In this document: positions 1-6,211 of the stretch, one piece after another
How the letters are laid out: each line of letters opens with the position of its first letter
How positions within the stretch are numbered: position 1 is the stretch's first letter
Source of the DNA: Spirochaetia bacterium
GTDB lineage: Bacteria > Spirochaetota > Spirochaetia > Treponematales > Breznakiellaceae
DNA: 11,607 nucleotides
Reading direction: 5' to 3'
NCBI GenBank assembly: GCA_025997655.1
Contig: BNUW01000076.1
Span: 1-11,607 of the forward strand
Program-made: the position numbers and the translations under genes
Notes under the pieces: model-generated
The model's input: only the letters and a program-made list of their open reading frames with translations
Databases searched by the model: none
What the model was told of the DNA's origin: nothing

Positions 1-27
1 AAAGCGGAACCGTAAATTCGGATTCCG
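1..27. repeat. 27-bp direct repeat, copy 1 (matches rpmH 877-903)
   Basis: Bases 1-27 are identical to 877-903 inside rpmH and in the same orientation. The match stops at base 28 (C here, G in rpmH). Its left limit is unknown because it touches the window edge, so the true repeat may be longer. Here it lies antisense within the integrase frame. With bases 28-31 it forms an imperfect palindrome: AAAGCGGAA (1-9) and CCG (10-12) pair with CGG (19-21) and TTCCGCTTT (23-31), around the 6-nt centre TAAATT with one bulged A at 22. Paired arms around a short centre are the layout of a tyrosine-recombinase core site; that reading is an inference. Confidence 0.85.
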
Positions 28-532
28 CTTTAGTAATACTGGATAGGGTTCGTCCCTTTAAGGCGGGAACCCAGGCAGACCGTATCCGGTTGGACATATC
101 ATAGCAATGAGTCTTTCCAATAGTATGACCGTGGGCCAGCTTATCCCGAACGTAGGGAGATTTGTCATAATCCCAGAACCGTTCCAGAAAATCGGTGAAC
201 AGGACATTCCCCTTCCCGACTTTGATAACAGGAATATCAACGAGTTCCTGCGATTTCAACAGACTGACAATCTGCATAGCATCGTCTCCGTTGAGGCCGG
301 TTTTCCTGATAGATTTGAGAATGGCTTCCAGCCCCGTGGCAACTGCCATTGGGCGGGGTTTCCTAAGACGGCCGGTAGGAATACCTGATTTAAGCCATTC
401 CGCTACTTTGAGCAGGGCTTCATCCCGATCCCTGGTTCCGGTGCTGTGGGCGGTGAGCTTGTAACCTTCCGGGCTTACAAGTTCCGCGTAAAAAATGCCA
501 TGGTGACGGGTATGCAAATAATACCGGCGCAT
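1..532 (-). CDS. Tyrosine recombinase (phage-type integrase), N-terminal part, 3' end off window
   Basis: The minus-strand frame is open from an ATG at 530-532 to the window edge, giving 177 residues with no stop. It is preceded by a purine-rich GGGGAGAG ribosome-binding site about 3 nt upstream. Residues 1-50 look like an arm-type DNA-binding domain (YYLHTRHHGIFYAEL, then the STGTRDRDEA helix). Residues 111-165 look like the SAM-like core-binding domain (FTDFLERFWDYDKSPYVRD, KLAHGHTIGKTHCYD, LKGRTLSSIT). The KSPYVR/KLAHG/HCYD wording is familiar from integrases of Treponema genomes, from memory. The catalytic domain with its R-H-R-Y residues would lie left of base 1, so activity cannot be judged. 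The last nine visible codons fall in a 27-bp stretch identical to rpmH, so the frame may be a genuine continuation or a truncation fused to duplicated DNA. It lies downstream of, and in line with, tRNA-Thr. Confidence 0.8.
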   Translation of the reverse strand, partial: MRRYYLHTRHHGIFYAELVSPEGYKLTAHSTGTRDRDEALLKVAEWLKSGIPTGRLRKPRPMAVATGLEAILKSIRKTGLNGDDAMQIVSLLKSQELVDIPVIKVGKGNVLFTDFLERFWDYDKSPYVRDKLAHGHTIGKTHCYDMSNRIRSAWVPALKGRTLSSITKAESEFTVPL

Positions 533-545
533 GATCTCTCCCCCC

Positions 546-570
546 GTAAAAGGGAATTCTACCCTTTTAC
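546..570. repeat. 25-bp perfect inverted repeat upstream of the integrase gene
   Basis: GTAAAAGGG (546-554) and CCCTTTTAC (562-570) are perfect 9-bp arms around a 7-nt loop. On the minus strand the hairpin ends directly before the GGGGGGAGAG ribosome-binding site of the integrase. It could be an operator, a recombinase arm site, or a hairpin ending the tRNA-Thr transcript; its T-rich 3' arm offers only a weak U-tract. The sequence does not decide between these. Confidence 0.6.
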
Positions 571-648
571 TAACTGTGGTTTAGAGTCAAGACGCCGGCT
601 TTCCGGTAACCTAAGACTATTTCCTTATCCTGTAACGAATTACATCAA

Positions 649-720
649 GCCAGAACCGGGAATCGAACCCGGGACCTACGCATTACGAGTGCGTCGCTCT
701 ACCGTCTGAGCCATCCTGGC
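649..720 (-). tRNA. tRNA-Thr (anticodon CGT)
   Basis: The 72-nt minus-strand sequence folds as a full cloverleaf. The acceptor stem GCCAGGA/TTCTGGC contains one G-U pair, the D stem is GCTC/GAGC, and the anticodon stem ACGCA/TGCGT encloses the loop CTCGTAA. The T arm is CCGGG-TTCGATT-CCCGG. The anticodon CGT reads ACG threonine codons. CCA is not encoded (TTG follows the discriminator end), so it would be added by CCA-adding enzyme. A promoter lies just upstream, and the 3' end faces the integrase gene 117 nt away, an arrangement often seen when tRNA 3' ends serve as integration targets. Confidence 0.96.
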
Positions 721-731
721 AAACTTGGCCT

Positions 732-760
732 ACTATACCAAATCCCACCTAAAAGGGCAA
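732..760 (-). promoter_or_regulatory. Sigma70-type promoter of tRNA-Thr
   Basis: On the minus strand, TTGCCC (755-760) and TATAGT (732-737) are separated by 17 nt. Transcription would start about 5-7 nt before the mature tRNA 5' end at 720, as expected for a tRNA gene. Confidence 0.7.
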
Positions 761-768
761 GCGACCTA

Positions 769-797
769 TTGATCTTTCTCCCCCCTTTCTCTACACT
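769..797 (+). promoter_or_regulatory. Candidate sigma70-type promoter of the rpmH cluster
   Basis: TTGATC (769-774) and TACACT (792-797) are spaced by 17 nt and would give a leader of about 44 nt before rpmH. The site lies back to back with the tRNA-Thr promoter, so 721-847 acts as a divergent control region. Both hexamers depart from consensus, so this is a moderate call. Confidence 0.45.
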
Positions 798-847
798 AAA
801 TTCCTAAATTGGCTTTCATGACCTTTATATAGATAGGAGAAATTCCC

Positions 848-1003
848 ATGAAACGGACTTATCAACCCAGTAAAGTAAAGCGGAACCGTAAATTCGGATT
901 CCGGGCCCGGATGAAAACACGGGGCGGACGGCTTGTTTTGAAACGCCGGCGGGCAAAGGGCCGGATTAAACTGACCGCCTCCGATGAAAAGAAGCCCTAT
1001 TAG
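848..1003 (+). CDS. rpmH: 50S ribosomal protein L34
   Basis: This 51-residue, very basic protein begins [20 protein letters not shown] and continues through [19 protein letters not shown], the classic L34 signature. L34 binds 23S rRNA in the large subunit. The family is usually 44-47 residues; the extra length here is a C-terminal tail ending [10 protein letters not shown]. The start is supported by the AGGAG at 834-838. It is the first gene of a cluster continuing with rnpA 17 nt downstream, the usual bacterial pairing. Codons 10-19 contain the 27 bases that recur at the left window edge inside an integrase frame. The gene itself shows no damage. Confidence 0.97.
   Translation: MKRTYQPSKVKRNRKFGFRARMKTRGGRLVLKRRRAKGRIKLTASDEKKPY
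877..903. repeat. 27-bp direct repeat, copy 2, inside rpmH
   Basis: This is the second copy of the window-edge sequence, lying in codons 10-19 of rpmH, which encode KRNRKFGFR. The palindrome here is shorter, with CGGAACCG (881-888) pairing against CGG-A-TTCCG (895-903) around TAAATT. The L34 coding sequence is intact, so this copy is the natural host sequence. Confidence 0.85.
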
Positions 1004-1020
1004 GCTTAAGGCGGCAGCCT

Positions 1021-1377
1021 ATGGCCGGGCTCTTTCGGTTTCGGCAAAACGAACGGTTAAAGAAGCGGGAAGAAATACGGGCGGTTTTTAACCATGGAAA
1101 GGTGGTTGGCTGCTCCGGCGCTAAGCTGTTCCGGGTGGAAAACGGGCTGTCCTATAACCGGATTGCCTTTACGTTTGCGCGGAAATTCGGAAATGCGGTG
1201 GAACGGAATCGGGCTCGGCGGGTCAGCCGGGAAGCGTACCGGTTTATACGGAACCGGCTGAAAAACGGCTATGATTTGGTTTTGTTGGTGTATCCGGGCA
1301 GGGATTTCCTTGTGGACCGGATGGATCAGTTGAAAACCCTGGCTGTTAGGGCCGGTTTACTAACGGGAACTGAATAA
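1021..1377 (+). CDS. rnpA: Ribonuclease P protein component
   Basis: This 118-residue protein has the RnpA fold signature. The N-terminal segment [19 protein letters not shown] is followed by the RNR motif in [23 protein letters not shown] (about residues 53-75), where the basic helix contacts the P RNA. RnpA assists the catalytic RNA in removing 5' leaders from pre-tRNAs. The length matches the family (110-125). The start ATG has AAGG at 1008-1011. Its TAA stop overlaps the yidD start in the sequence TAATG, which implies coupled translation. Order and spacing are the conserved rpmH-rnpA-yidD arrangement. Confidence 0.96.
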   Translation: MAGLFRFRQNERLKKREEIRAVFNHGKVVGCSGAKLFRVENGLSYNRIAFTFARKFGNAVERNRARRVSREAYRFIRNRLKNGYDLVLLVYPGRDFLVDRMDQLKTLAVRAGLLTGTE

Positions 1378-1610
1378 TGACGGTTTTACAAAAAGCGGTG
1401 TTGCTTTTTATCCGGTTGTATCAGCAGGCGGTATCACCCCATTTTCCCCCCGTGTGCCGTTATGCGCCGAGTTGTTCCGCCTATACCTACGAGGCGGTGC
1501 GGAAATACGGCGTTTTCCGGGGCGCTTTCCTGGGGCTTAAACGGTTTCTGCGTTGTCATCCTTTCCATCCCGGTGGTTACGACCCGGTACCAGAGGACCT
1601 GGGGACTTAG
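1377..1610 (+). CDS. yidD: Membrane protein insertion efficiency factor YidD
   Basis: This small protein of 77 residues carries the YidD signature: [12 protein letters not shown] near residues 10-21, the cysteine-bearing [19 protein letters not shown] block, and [17 protein letters not shown] at the C-terminus. In E. coli, YidD is membrane-associated through an amphipathic helix and helps insertion of YidC/Sec clients. The ATG shares one base with the rnpA stop (TAATG). The TAG stop lies inside the left arm of a long inverted repeat at 1603-1640, so ribosome termination and folding of that hairpin are linked in space. Confidence 0.95.
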   Translation: MTVLQKAVLLFIRLYQQAVSPHFPPVCRYAPSCSAYTYEAVRKYGVFRGAFLGLKRFLRCHPFHPGGYDPVPEDLGT

Positions 1611-1640
1611 ATGTCCCTAAAAATTAGGGACATCTAGTCC
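1603..1640 (+). repeat. Long hairpin between yidD and yidC, spanning the yidD stop
   Basis: TAGATGTCCCTAA (1608-1620) and TTAGGGACATCTA (1624-1636) are perfect 13-bp arms around an AAA loop. Four more pairs, GGAC (1603-1606) with GTCC (1637-1640), continue the stem past a bulged T at 1607. There is no U-tract, so a simple intrinsic terminator is unlikely. An RNA-processing or stabilising stem that sets the yidD/yidC ratio is plausible but inferred. Confidence 0.75.
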
Positions 1641-1668
1641 GTGGCTCGGTAGAGCCTTTGGAGTTTAT

Positions 1669-3459
1669 ATGGAAAAAAGAACATTACTGGCCGTGGTGCT
1701 TTCAATCGTGGTGATATCCGCGTTTTACCTTATCCAGGGGGTGTTTTTCCCTCCCCCGCCGCCGGTCCCCGCCAATACGGTGACGGAACAAGGCGGCGGG
1801 ACGGCTCCGGCGGCGGTACCTTTGACGATCGCCGACGAACTTACCGGTCCGCAAACCCCTCAAACGGTGATCCCCGAAGCCGTTTCTGAGGACCCCATCA
1901 ACGCCGGTCCCGATACGGAACAGCGGATCAACATTGACACCGGCCTTGCGATGGTGGTTCTGACCAATACCGGGGGGGATATCGTTTCCTATAAGCTCCG
2001 TGAACATAATGACCAGGATGACTTTGTGGAGATGGTCCTTCCAGGGAATACGGAGTCCCATGCGTTTACCCTGGCTCTGGGGGGTATGAACGCCCAACCG
2101 ATAAACGCCCTCTTCAATGTAACCAGGATTTCCAATTATATAGTAGAATTCTCCCGTGATTTCGCGGTTTCCGGTACCGGCGGCCGGGTCAAATTGACCA
2201 AACGCTACGACTTCAGACCCGATGAGTATATGTTTGAGCTGACGGTTACCCTGGACGGCGGCCCCATCACCTATACCCTGGGTTCAGCCCCCCAGTTTGG
2301 CCCGCGTTTCGAAAAGCTGGACCAACGCTACGAATACCGCCGCTATTACACCTTTACCAACGGTAAATTCAAAAACGAAGGGGACCAGGCTAAGGTGGGT
2401 AAAAGCGGCGGTACGACCATCAGCCCCGGCTATACCTGGGGAGCGGTGGCGGGCAAGTATTTCACCCTTATCGCCATACCCCTGGCGAGCCAGGCGGATA
2501 TGGTGTTCTCCACCCGCGCCGAGCCGGGCTTAAGCGACGCATCCCGGCTATACCTGGTACGGCCCGCCGTGAATGACTCCCATACCAGTGATGTGTACCG
2601 CTTCTACCTGGGGCCCAAGAGCCAGAACGCCCTGGGGGTTTACGATACGGCGGCCAATAGCTTTAAGCTCCGGGATTTGCAGCTCATCAAGGTTGCCAAT
2701 ACCTCGGGCTTCCTGGGCCCCCTGGAAACCTTGCTAAAATGGCTGCTCATGATCTTCTATAAGATTATCCCCAATTACGGGGTGGCGATTATCCTCCTTA
2801 CCCTTCTGGTTAAGGTGATCATGTTTCCCCTGACCAAGAAGGGCTCCGAGGCGACCCTGCGGATGCAGACCCTCTCGCCGAAGATCAAGGAAATCCAGGA
2901 AAAGTACAAGGACAATCCCCAGAAGATGAATACCGAAATGGGGGCGCTCTACAAAAAGGAAGGGTACAATCCCCTTTCGGGCTGCCTGCCCATGCTCATC
3001 CAGATGCCGATCTTCTTCGCCATGTACAATCTCTTCAATACCCATTTTGATCTTCGGGGAGCGATGTTTATCCCCGGATGGATACCGGACCTGTCCTTGC
3101 CTGAATCGATCTGGAGCTTTGCGCCGTTCCGGATACCCCTCCTGGGCTGGAGCGCACTCAGGGCCCTGCCCTTCATTTACGTGGGCTCCCAACTGCTCTA
3201 CGGAAAGGTGACCCAGACTCCGGATCAGCAGGGTAATTCCCAGATGAAGATGATGCTCTATGCCATGCCCATTGTGTTCTTCTTCATCCTTTACGATGTG
3301 CCTTCGGGTTTGCTGGTGTACTGGATCATGTCCAATGTGCTCACCATGATTCAGCAGTTGACCATTAATAAGTATATTGCCAAGAAAAAGGGGATGCTGG
3401 CGGCGGCCCCGGAACCGGCAAAGGTGATTGTGCCGCCTAAAAAGAGAAAGAGGAGATAA
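1669..3459 (+). CDS. yidC: Membrane protein insertase YidC
   Basis: This 596-residue YidC/Oxa1 insertase inserts and folds membrane proteins with or beside SecYEG. It has the long Gram-negative architecture. One N-terminal membrane helix (LLAVVLSIVVISAFYLIQGVF) is followed by a proline-rich linker (FFPPPPPVPA) and a large periplasmic beta domain to about residue 340. The conserved C-terminal core starts near IIPNYGVAIILLTLLVKV and includes the FPLTKK loop, LSPKIKEIQEKYKDNPQKM, YNPLSGCLPMLIQMPIFFAMY, and final helices around 530-570. The end KKRKRR is a basic tail of the type that contacts ribosomes. A GGAG at 1660-1663 supports the start. It lies 57 nt after yidD, behind a hairpin, and 5 nt before jag. 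Confidence 0.97.
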   Translation: MEKRTLLAVVLSIVVISAFYLIQGVFFPPPPPVPANTVTEQGGGTAPAAVPLTIADELTGPQTPQTVIPEAVSEDPINAGPDTEQRINIDTGLAMVVLTNTGGDIVSYKLREHNDQDDFVEMVLPGNTESHAFTLALGGMNAQPINALFNVTRISNYIVEFSRDFAVSGTGGRVKLTKRYDFRPDEYMFELTVTLDGGPITYTLGSAPQFGPRFEKLDQRYEYRRYYTFTNGKFKNEGDQAKVGKSGGTTISPGYTWGAVAGKYFTLIAIPLASQADMVFSTRAEPGLSDASRLYLVRPAVNDSHTSDVYRFYLGPKSQNALGVYDTAANSFKLRDLQLIKVANTSGFLGPLETLLKWLLMIFYKIIPNYGVAIILLTLLVKVIMFPLTKKGSEATLRMQTLSPKIKEIQEKYKDNPQKMNTEMGALYKKEGYNPLSGCLPMLIQMPIFFAMYNLFNTHFDLRGAMFIPGWIPDLSLPESIWSFAPFRIPLLGWSALRALPFIYVGSQLLYGKVTQTPDQQGNSQMKMMLYAMPIVFFFILYDVPSGLLVYWIMSNVLTMIQQLTINKYIAKKKGMLAAAPEPAKVIVPPKKRKRR

Positions 3460-3464
3460 TATGT

Positions 3465-4166
3465 ATGATATATGAATTTGAAGGCCGTACCGAAAAAGAG
3501 GCTATTGACCGGGCGGCGGAAGAGCTGGGGCTTGAAAAAGACGGTTTCGATGTTGAAATCCTTGAAACCCAGCGCTCGGGTTTATTTAAAAAGGGCTTTG
3601 TGAAGATCCAGGTCCATACCGATAAGCAAATTGCATTGCAATCGGTATCCCCGGGGAGTAGTCAGCCCAGGGAGGCGGCGGTTTTCGGTCCCCCGGAATC
3701 CCAAAATGAGTTTGAACAAAAGCTGATTGATTTTGTGGAAGGGCTCATCGAACATATGGGTTATTCCGGAACGGTATCGGTGCAGTTCAGGGAGGACCGA
3801 AAGATCGGCCTTAAGATCGATTCCGACTATTCCTCTATCCTTATCGGGAAAAAGGGCAAGAACCTGGACGCCCTTCAGCTTCTGGCGAACATCTACGCCG
3901 GCCGTCTGGGCCAGGAGGATATGCGGGTCATCCTGGACAGCGAAAACTACCGTATCCGCCGGGAGGAATCCCTGGTTCGGCTGGCCTATACCGTGGCGGA
4001 CCGGGTTCGGAACAACCGGGGCTCGGTTTTGCTGGAACCAATGAACCCCTTTGACCGTCGGCTTATCCACACCACCCTGAACGACATCGCCGATGTGGAA
4101 ACCAAGAGCGAAGGCGACGGGCTGTATAAGCAGGTTCGGGTTTATTATAGAGGTAGTATGCGGTAG
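3465..4166 (+). CDS. jag: Jag/KhpB RNA-binding protein (Jag-N, KH, R3H)
   Basis: The protein has 233 residues with three domains in family order. Jag-N covers about 1-50 (MIYEFEGRTEKEAIDRAAEELGL ending at FKKGFVKIQV, cited in parts). A KH domain lies near 85-150, with the GxxG loop as GKKGKN in YSSILIGKKGKNLDALQLL. The C-terminal R3H domain carries RRLIHTTL and the GDGLYKQVRVYYR end. KhpB/Jag binds RNA, partners KhpA, and affects cell division and elongation in Gram-positive species; its role in spirochaetes is inferred. An AGGAG at 3451-3455 serves the start at 3465. An earlier ATG at 3461 is better spaced but opens only a 4-codon frame ending in TGA. The gene follows yidC by 5 nt, the usual neighbourhood. 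Confidence 0.95.
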   Translation: MIYEFEGRTEKEAIDRAAEELGLEKDGFDVEILETQRSGLFKKGFVKIQVHTDKQIALQSVSPGSSQPREAAVFGPPESQNEFEQKLIDFVEGLIEHMGYSGTVSVQFREDRKIGLKIDSDYSSILIGKKGKNLDALQLLANIYAGRLGQEDMRVILDSENYRIRREESLVRLAYTVADRVRNNRGSVLLEPMNPFDRRLIHTTLNDIADVETKSEGDGLYKQVRVYYRGSMR

Positions 4167-4294
4167 AAAAGATATGCCCGGAGAGATTAGTGGGGGGTCC
4201 TGTCAGTAGGAAAAGAATGGGACCCCCCGGAGGGTCCCCCCATTCTTTTCCTACCGCCACCCCCAATACCCGTTACTGGGGGCATATCTTTTCT
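4165..4294. repeat. Large nested inverted-repeat structure downstream of jag
   Basis: The outer arms 4165-4179 and 4280-4294 (AGAAAAGATATGCCC and its complement) pair perfectly over 15 bp, beginning inside the jag TAG stop. A middle stem pairs TGGGGG (4191-4196) with CCCCCA (4260-4265). The inner stem pairs 4206-4221 with 4239-4254 over 16 perfect bp (GTAGGAAAAGAATGGG). Four further pairs, ACCC with GGGT, follow across a 3-nt bulge, closing on the 6-nt loop CCCGGA. The fold is roughly symmetric on both strands and lacks a U-tract. It could be an end-of-operon structure, a MITE-like insertion or a structured RNA. I recognise no known riboswitch. Confidence 0.75.
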
Positions 4295-4319
4295 GACTGG
4301 ATCGCTTAACTGAATGGGA

Positions 4320-4368
4320 AGAAGAGAGGGCCGTCCCATACCATTTGTGGGAGCATATCCTCTTTTCT
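4320..4368 (+). repeat. Second hairpin in the leader of the DUF815 gene
   Basis: AGAAGAGAGG (4320-4329) pairs with CCTCTTTTCT (4359-4368) over 10 bp with one G-U pair. Inside it, TCCCA (4334-4338) pairs with TGGGA (4348-4352) around a 9-nt loop, leaving an asymmetric internal loop that contains GCATAT. The 3' side, GAGCATATCCTCTTTTCTGACT, repeats the 3' arm and flank of the preceding structure (4280-4300) with small insertions. It ends 19 nt before the DUF815 start codon, so it could influence translation. Confidence 0.55.
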
Positions 4369-4387
4369 GACTTGTTGGGATTTTTCT

Positions 4388-5794
4388 ATGAACAGTGCTG
4401 ATGATATTCTGAAAATTAGGGCGGATATCGCGGGGCTTTCGGTTTTTTCTGCCCTGAAAAGGTATCCCCTGGTTCAATCCCTGGATGCTCTGCTGGCGGA
4501 ACTTTCCCGTGTATCCTCCGCCGACGGGCCTTTAGACCTTCGGCCTGACGTTTCCCCTCTGGATTTAATCCGGGACTGGGCGAATCTTATGGAAACCCTG
4601 GTACGCCGGAATCAGGGCGGTTCTTTCTATGCGCAAATTTATTTCCTAACCATTACCGATGATAATCCCTTTACCCGATGCCTGGAGTCGCGAAGTTGTC
4701 ACCCAACGCTCTATGCCTTGGCGGTAAGCGACCTTTCCCGGCTGGGGCGGCTCGCTTCCTTCGACTTGCCCGGCTTGGGTGCCCACCTGTCGAGTCTGCT
4801 CGAAAAGGCCGGCCTGGGGGAAAGCGCCGTCTATATTGAAGAAGCGGCACGGCTGATAAGTAGTACCGACAGCATTTGGGGTAGCAAAGATGTAAGCCTT
4901 GATATTCCGGTGGGGCTTTTTTTGAAAAACGCCGACTGGGGGAAATCCCTGTCGGCACTGGCAGACTATATCCGTACCCACGGCGCCGGGGAATTGGGGC
5001 TTTATCGTTCCTTCTTCTGGGCCTCTTCAGTTCAGGCAACTTCAGTTGCTGCGCTCCGGCCGGTACTCAACCCTGACCCCATAGGCTTGGCGGATCTTTC
5101 GGGCTACGAGGATCAGCGGTCCGTCGTGACGGCCAATACCCTCCGTTTCCTTGAGGGGAAACCGGCGAACAATCTGCTCCTCTACGGGGATCGGGGGACG
5201 GGTAAGTCCGCCACGGTTAAGGCGGTCTGCCATGAATATGCCCACCGGGGACTGCGGCTCATCGAAGTGCGTAAGGAACACCTCCCGGAACTGCCCGCCA
5301 TCCTGGATACCCTCGCCTCCCGCGCCTTGCGCTTCATCGTTTTTATTGATGACCTGTCCTTTGAAAGTACCGACGACTCCTTCACTTCATTCAAGGGCCT
5401 GCTGGAAGGGGGCGTCAAATCCCGGCCGGATAATGTGGTGATCTATGCCACCAGTAACCGCCGCCATCTGGTAAAGGAGCGCCGTTCCGACCGCCCCAAC
5501 GCCGCCGAGACCGGGGACGTCCGCGCCTTCGACACCATGCAGGAACAGTTCTCCCTGGCGGACCGCTTCGGTGTTACCGTGGTCTATACCGCCCCGACCC
5601 AGGACGAATACCTGCAAATCGCCTGCTTTATCGGGCAGCAGCGGGGAGTCCTGGGGACCGGAGAAGCGGAACTGCAACACTTTCGGGACAACGCCCTCCG
5701 CTGGGAACGCTGGTTCAACGGACGCTCGCCCCGGACCGCAGTACAGTATGTAGAATGGGTCGCGGGAGGCGCAGGGTTTCCCTGGGAGATTTAA
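4388..5794 (+). CDS. AAA+ family ATP-binding protein, DUF815 type
   Basis: This 468-residue protein has an alpha-helical N-terminal region to about residue 225 and a P-loop ATPase domain after it. Walker A is GDRGTGKS (267-274) within NNLLLYGDRGTGKSATVKAV. Walker B is FIVFIDD (316-322). A sensor-1-like ATSNR lies at 354-358, and a C-terminal GRSPRTAVQYV (445-455) probably supplies the sensor-2 arginine. The LEGKPANNLLLYG, LADRFG and ISP-free ATSNRRHL wording matches the DUF815/COG2607 predicted ATPases as I recall them. The cellular role of that family is not established. It is cytoplasmic, with no signal or membrane helix. The ribosome-binding site is weak (TTGGGA at 4375-4380). A structured 221-bp leader precedes it, and the PilZ gene follows after 78 nt, possibly in one transcript. 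Confidence 0.85.
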   Translation: MNSADDILKIRADIAGLSVFSALKRYPLVQSLDALLAELSRVSSADGPLDLRPDVSPLDLIRDWANLMETLVRRNQGGSFYAQIYFLTITDDNPFTRCLESRSCHPTLYALAVSDLSRLGRLASFDLPGLGAHLSSLLEKAGLGESAVYIEEAARLISSTDSIWGSKDVSLDIPVGLFLKNADWGKSLSALADYIRTHGAGELGLYRSFFWASSVQATSVAALRPVLNPDPIGLADLSGYEDQRSVVTANTLRFLEGKPANNLLLYGDRGTGKSATVKAVCHEYAHRGLRLIEVRKEHLPELPAILDTLASRALRFIVFIDDLSFESTDDSFTSFKGLLEGGVKSRPDNVVIYATSNRRHLVKERRSDRPNAAETGDVRAFDTMQEQFSLADRFGVTVVYTAPTQDEYLQIACFIGQQRGVLGTGEAELQHFRDNALRWERWFNGRSPRTAVQYVEWVAGGAGFPWEI

Positions 5795-5872
5795 CGTCTG
5801 TTTTCAGGAAAGCTGTAGGGCAAAAACCTACTATTGACGAGCACCCCTTTTTTGATACAAAATAAGGCAATC

Positions 5873-6211
5873 ATGTTTGAAAACCGTAAAAATGTCAGAT
5901 TCCCAACCCTTGCGAGGGCTCATGTTCCCGCAGTGTTTGACGGCGAGGCATTGCTAAAGGATCTCAGTATTACCGGGTGTTGTGTGGAATATACCATGTT
6001 TGTGGATGTCAAACCAAACACCCCCTATGCGTTGAAGGTTATACCCGATTCTGCCGCAAAGATTGCTCCCTTTGAGATTCAGGTGGAAAGCCGGTGGGTC
6101 CGTTCCGGCGGCTATTCCTGTGAAATCGGGTTTGCCATAACCGTTTCCCCAAAGGGAAAGGATTTTCAACGGTATGTTGATTACCTTGCCTGGCGAGCCG
6201 CCTCCGGGTGA
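5873..6211 (+). CDS. PilZ-domain protein (probable c-di-GMP receptor)
   Basis: The 112-residue protein is essentially a lone PilZ domain. It has the RxxxR motif as RKNVR (residues 5-9) and the second motif as DLSITG (DxSxxG), followed by a beta-barrel pattern through SRWVRSGGYSCEIGFAI. These two motifs hold c-di-GMP in PilZ proteins, so nucleotide binding is likely but not shown. The ATG at 5873 is preferred because AAGG (5864-5867) lies 5 nt upstream and the domain begins directly after it. A TTG at 5834 would add 13 residues of low-complexity character. The stop overlaps the next gene's start as GTGA, so the two are translationally coupled. In spirochaetes, PilZ proteins act in motility and envelope control; the partner here is unknown. 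Confidence 0.88.
   Translation: MFENRKNVRFPTLARAHVPAVFDGEALLKDLSITGCCVEYTMFVDVKPNTPYALKVIPDSAAKIAPFEIQVESRWVRSGGYSCEIGFAITVSPKGKDFQRYVDYLAWRAASG

Noticed and set aside
446..709. Plus-strand reading frame across the tRNA gene and integrase leader
   Set aside because: Its codons run through the antisense of tRNA-Thr and it has no family resemblance.
1702..3192. Minus-strand open frames inside yidC
   Set aside because: These are antisense shadows of a strongly conserved gene; low-complexity products without recognisable domains.
5815..5831. Hairpin GTAGG/CCTAC after the DUF815 gene as a terminator
   Set aside because: The stem is only 5 bp, and no clear U-tract follows it; too weak to call.
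5834..5872. TTG start for the PilZ protein, and TTGACG (5834) as a promoter -35 box
   Set aside because: The ATG at 5873 has AAGG at good spacing and begins the domain directly. The possible TTGACG-16-TACAAA promoter would put the transcript start after that ribosome-binding site, so I did not list it.
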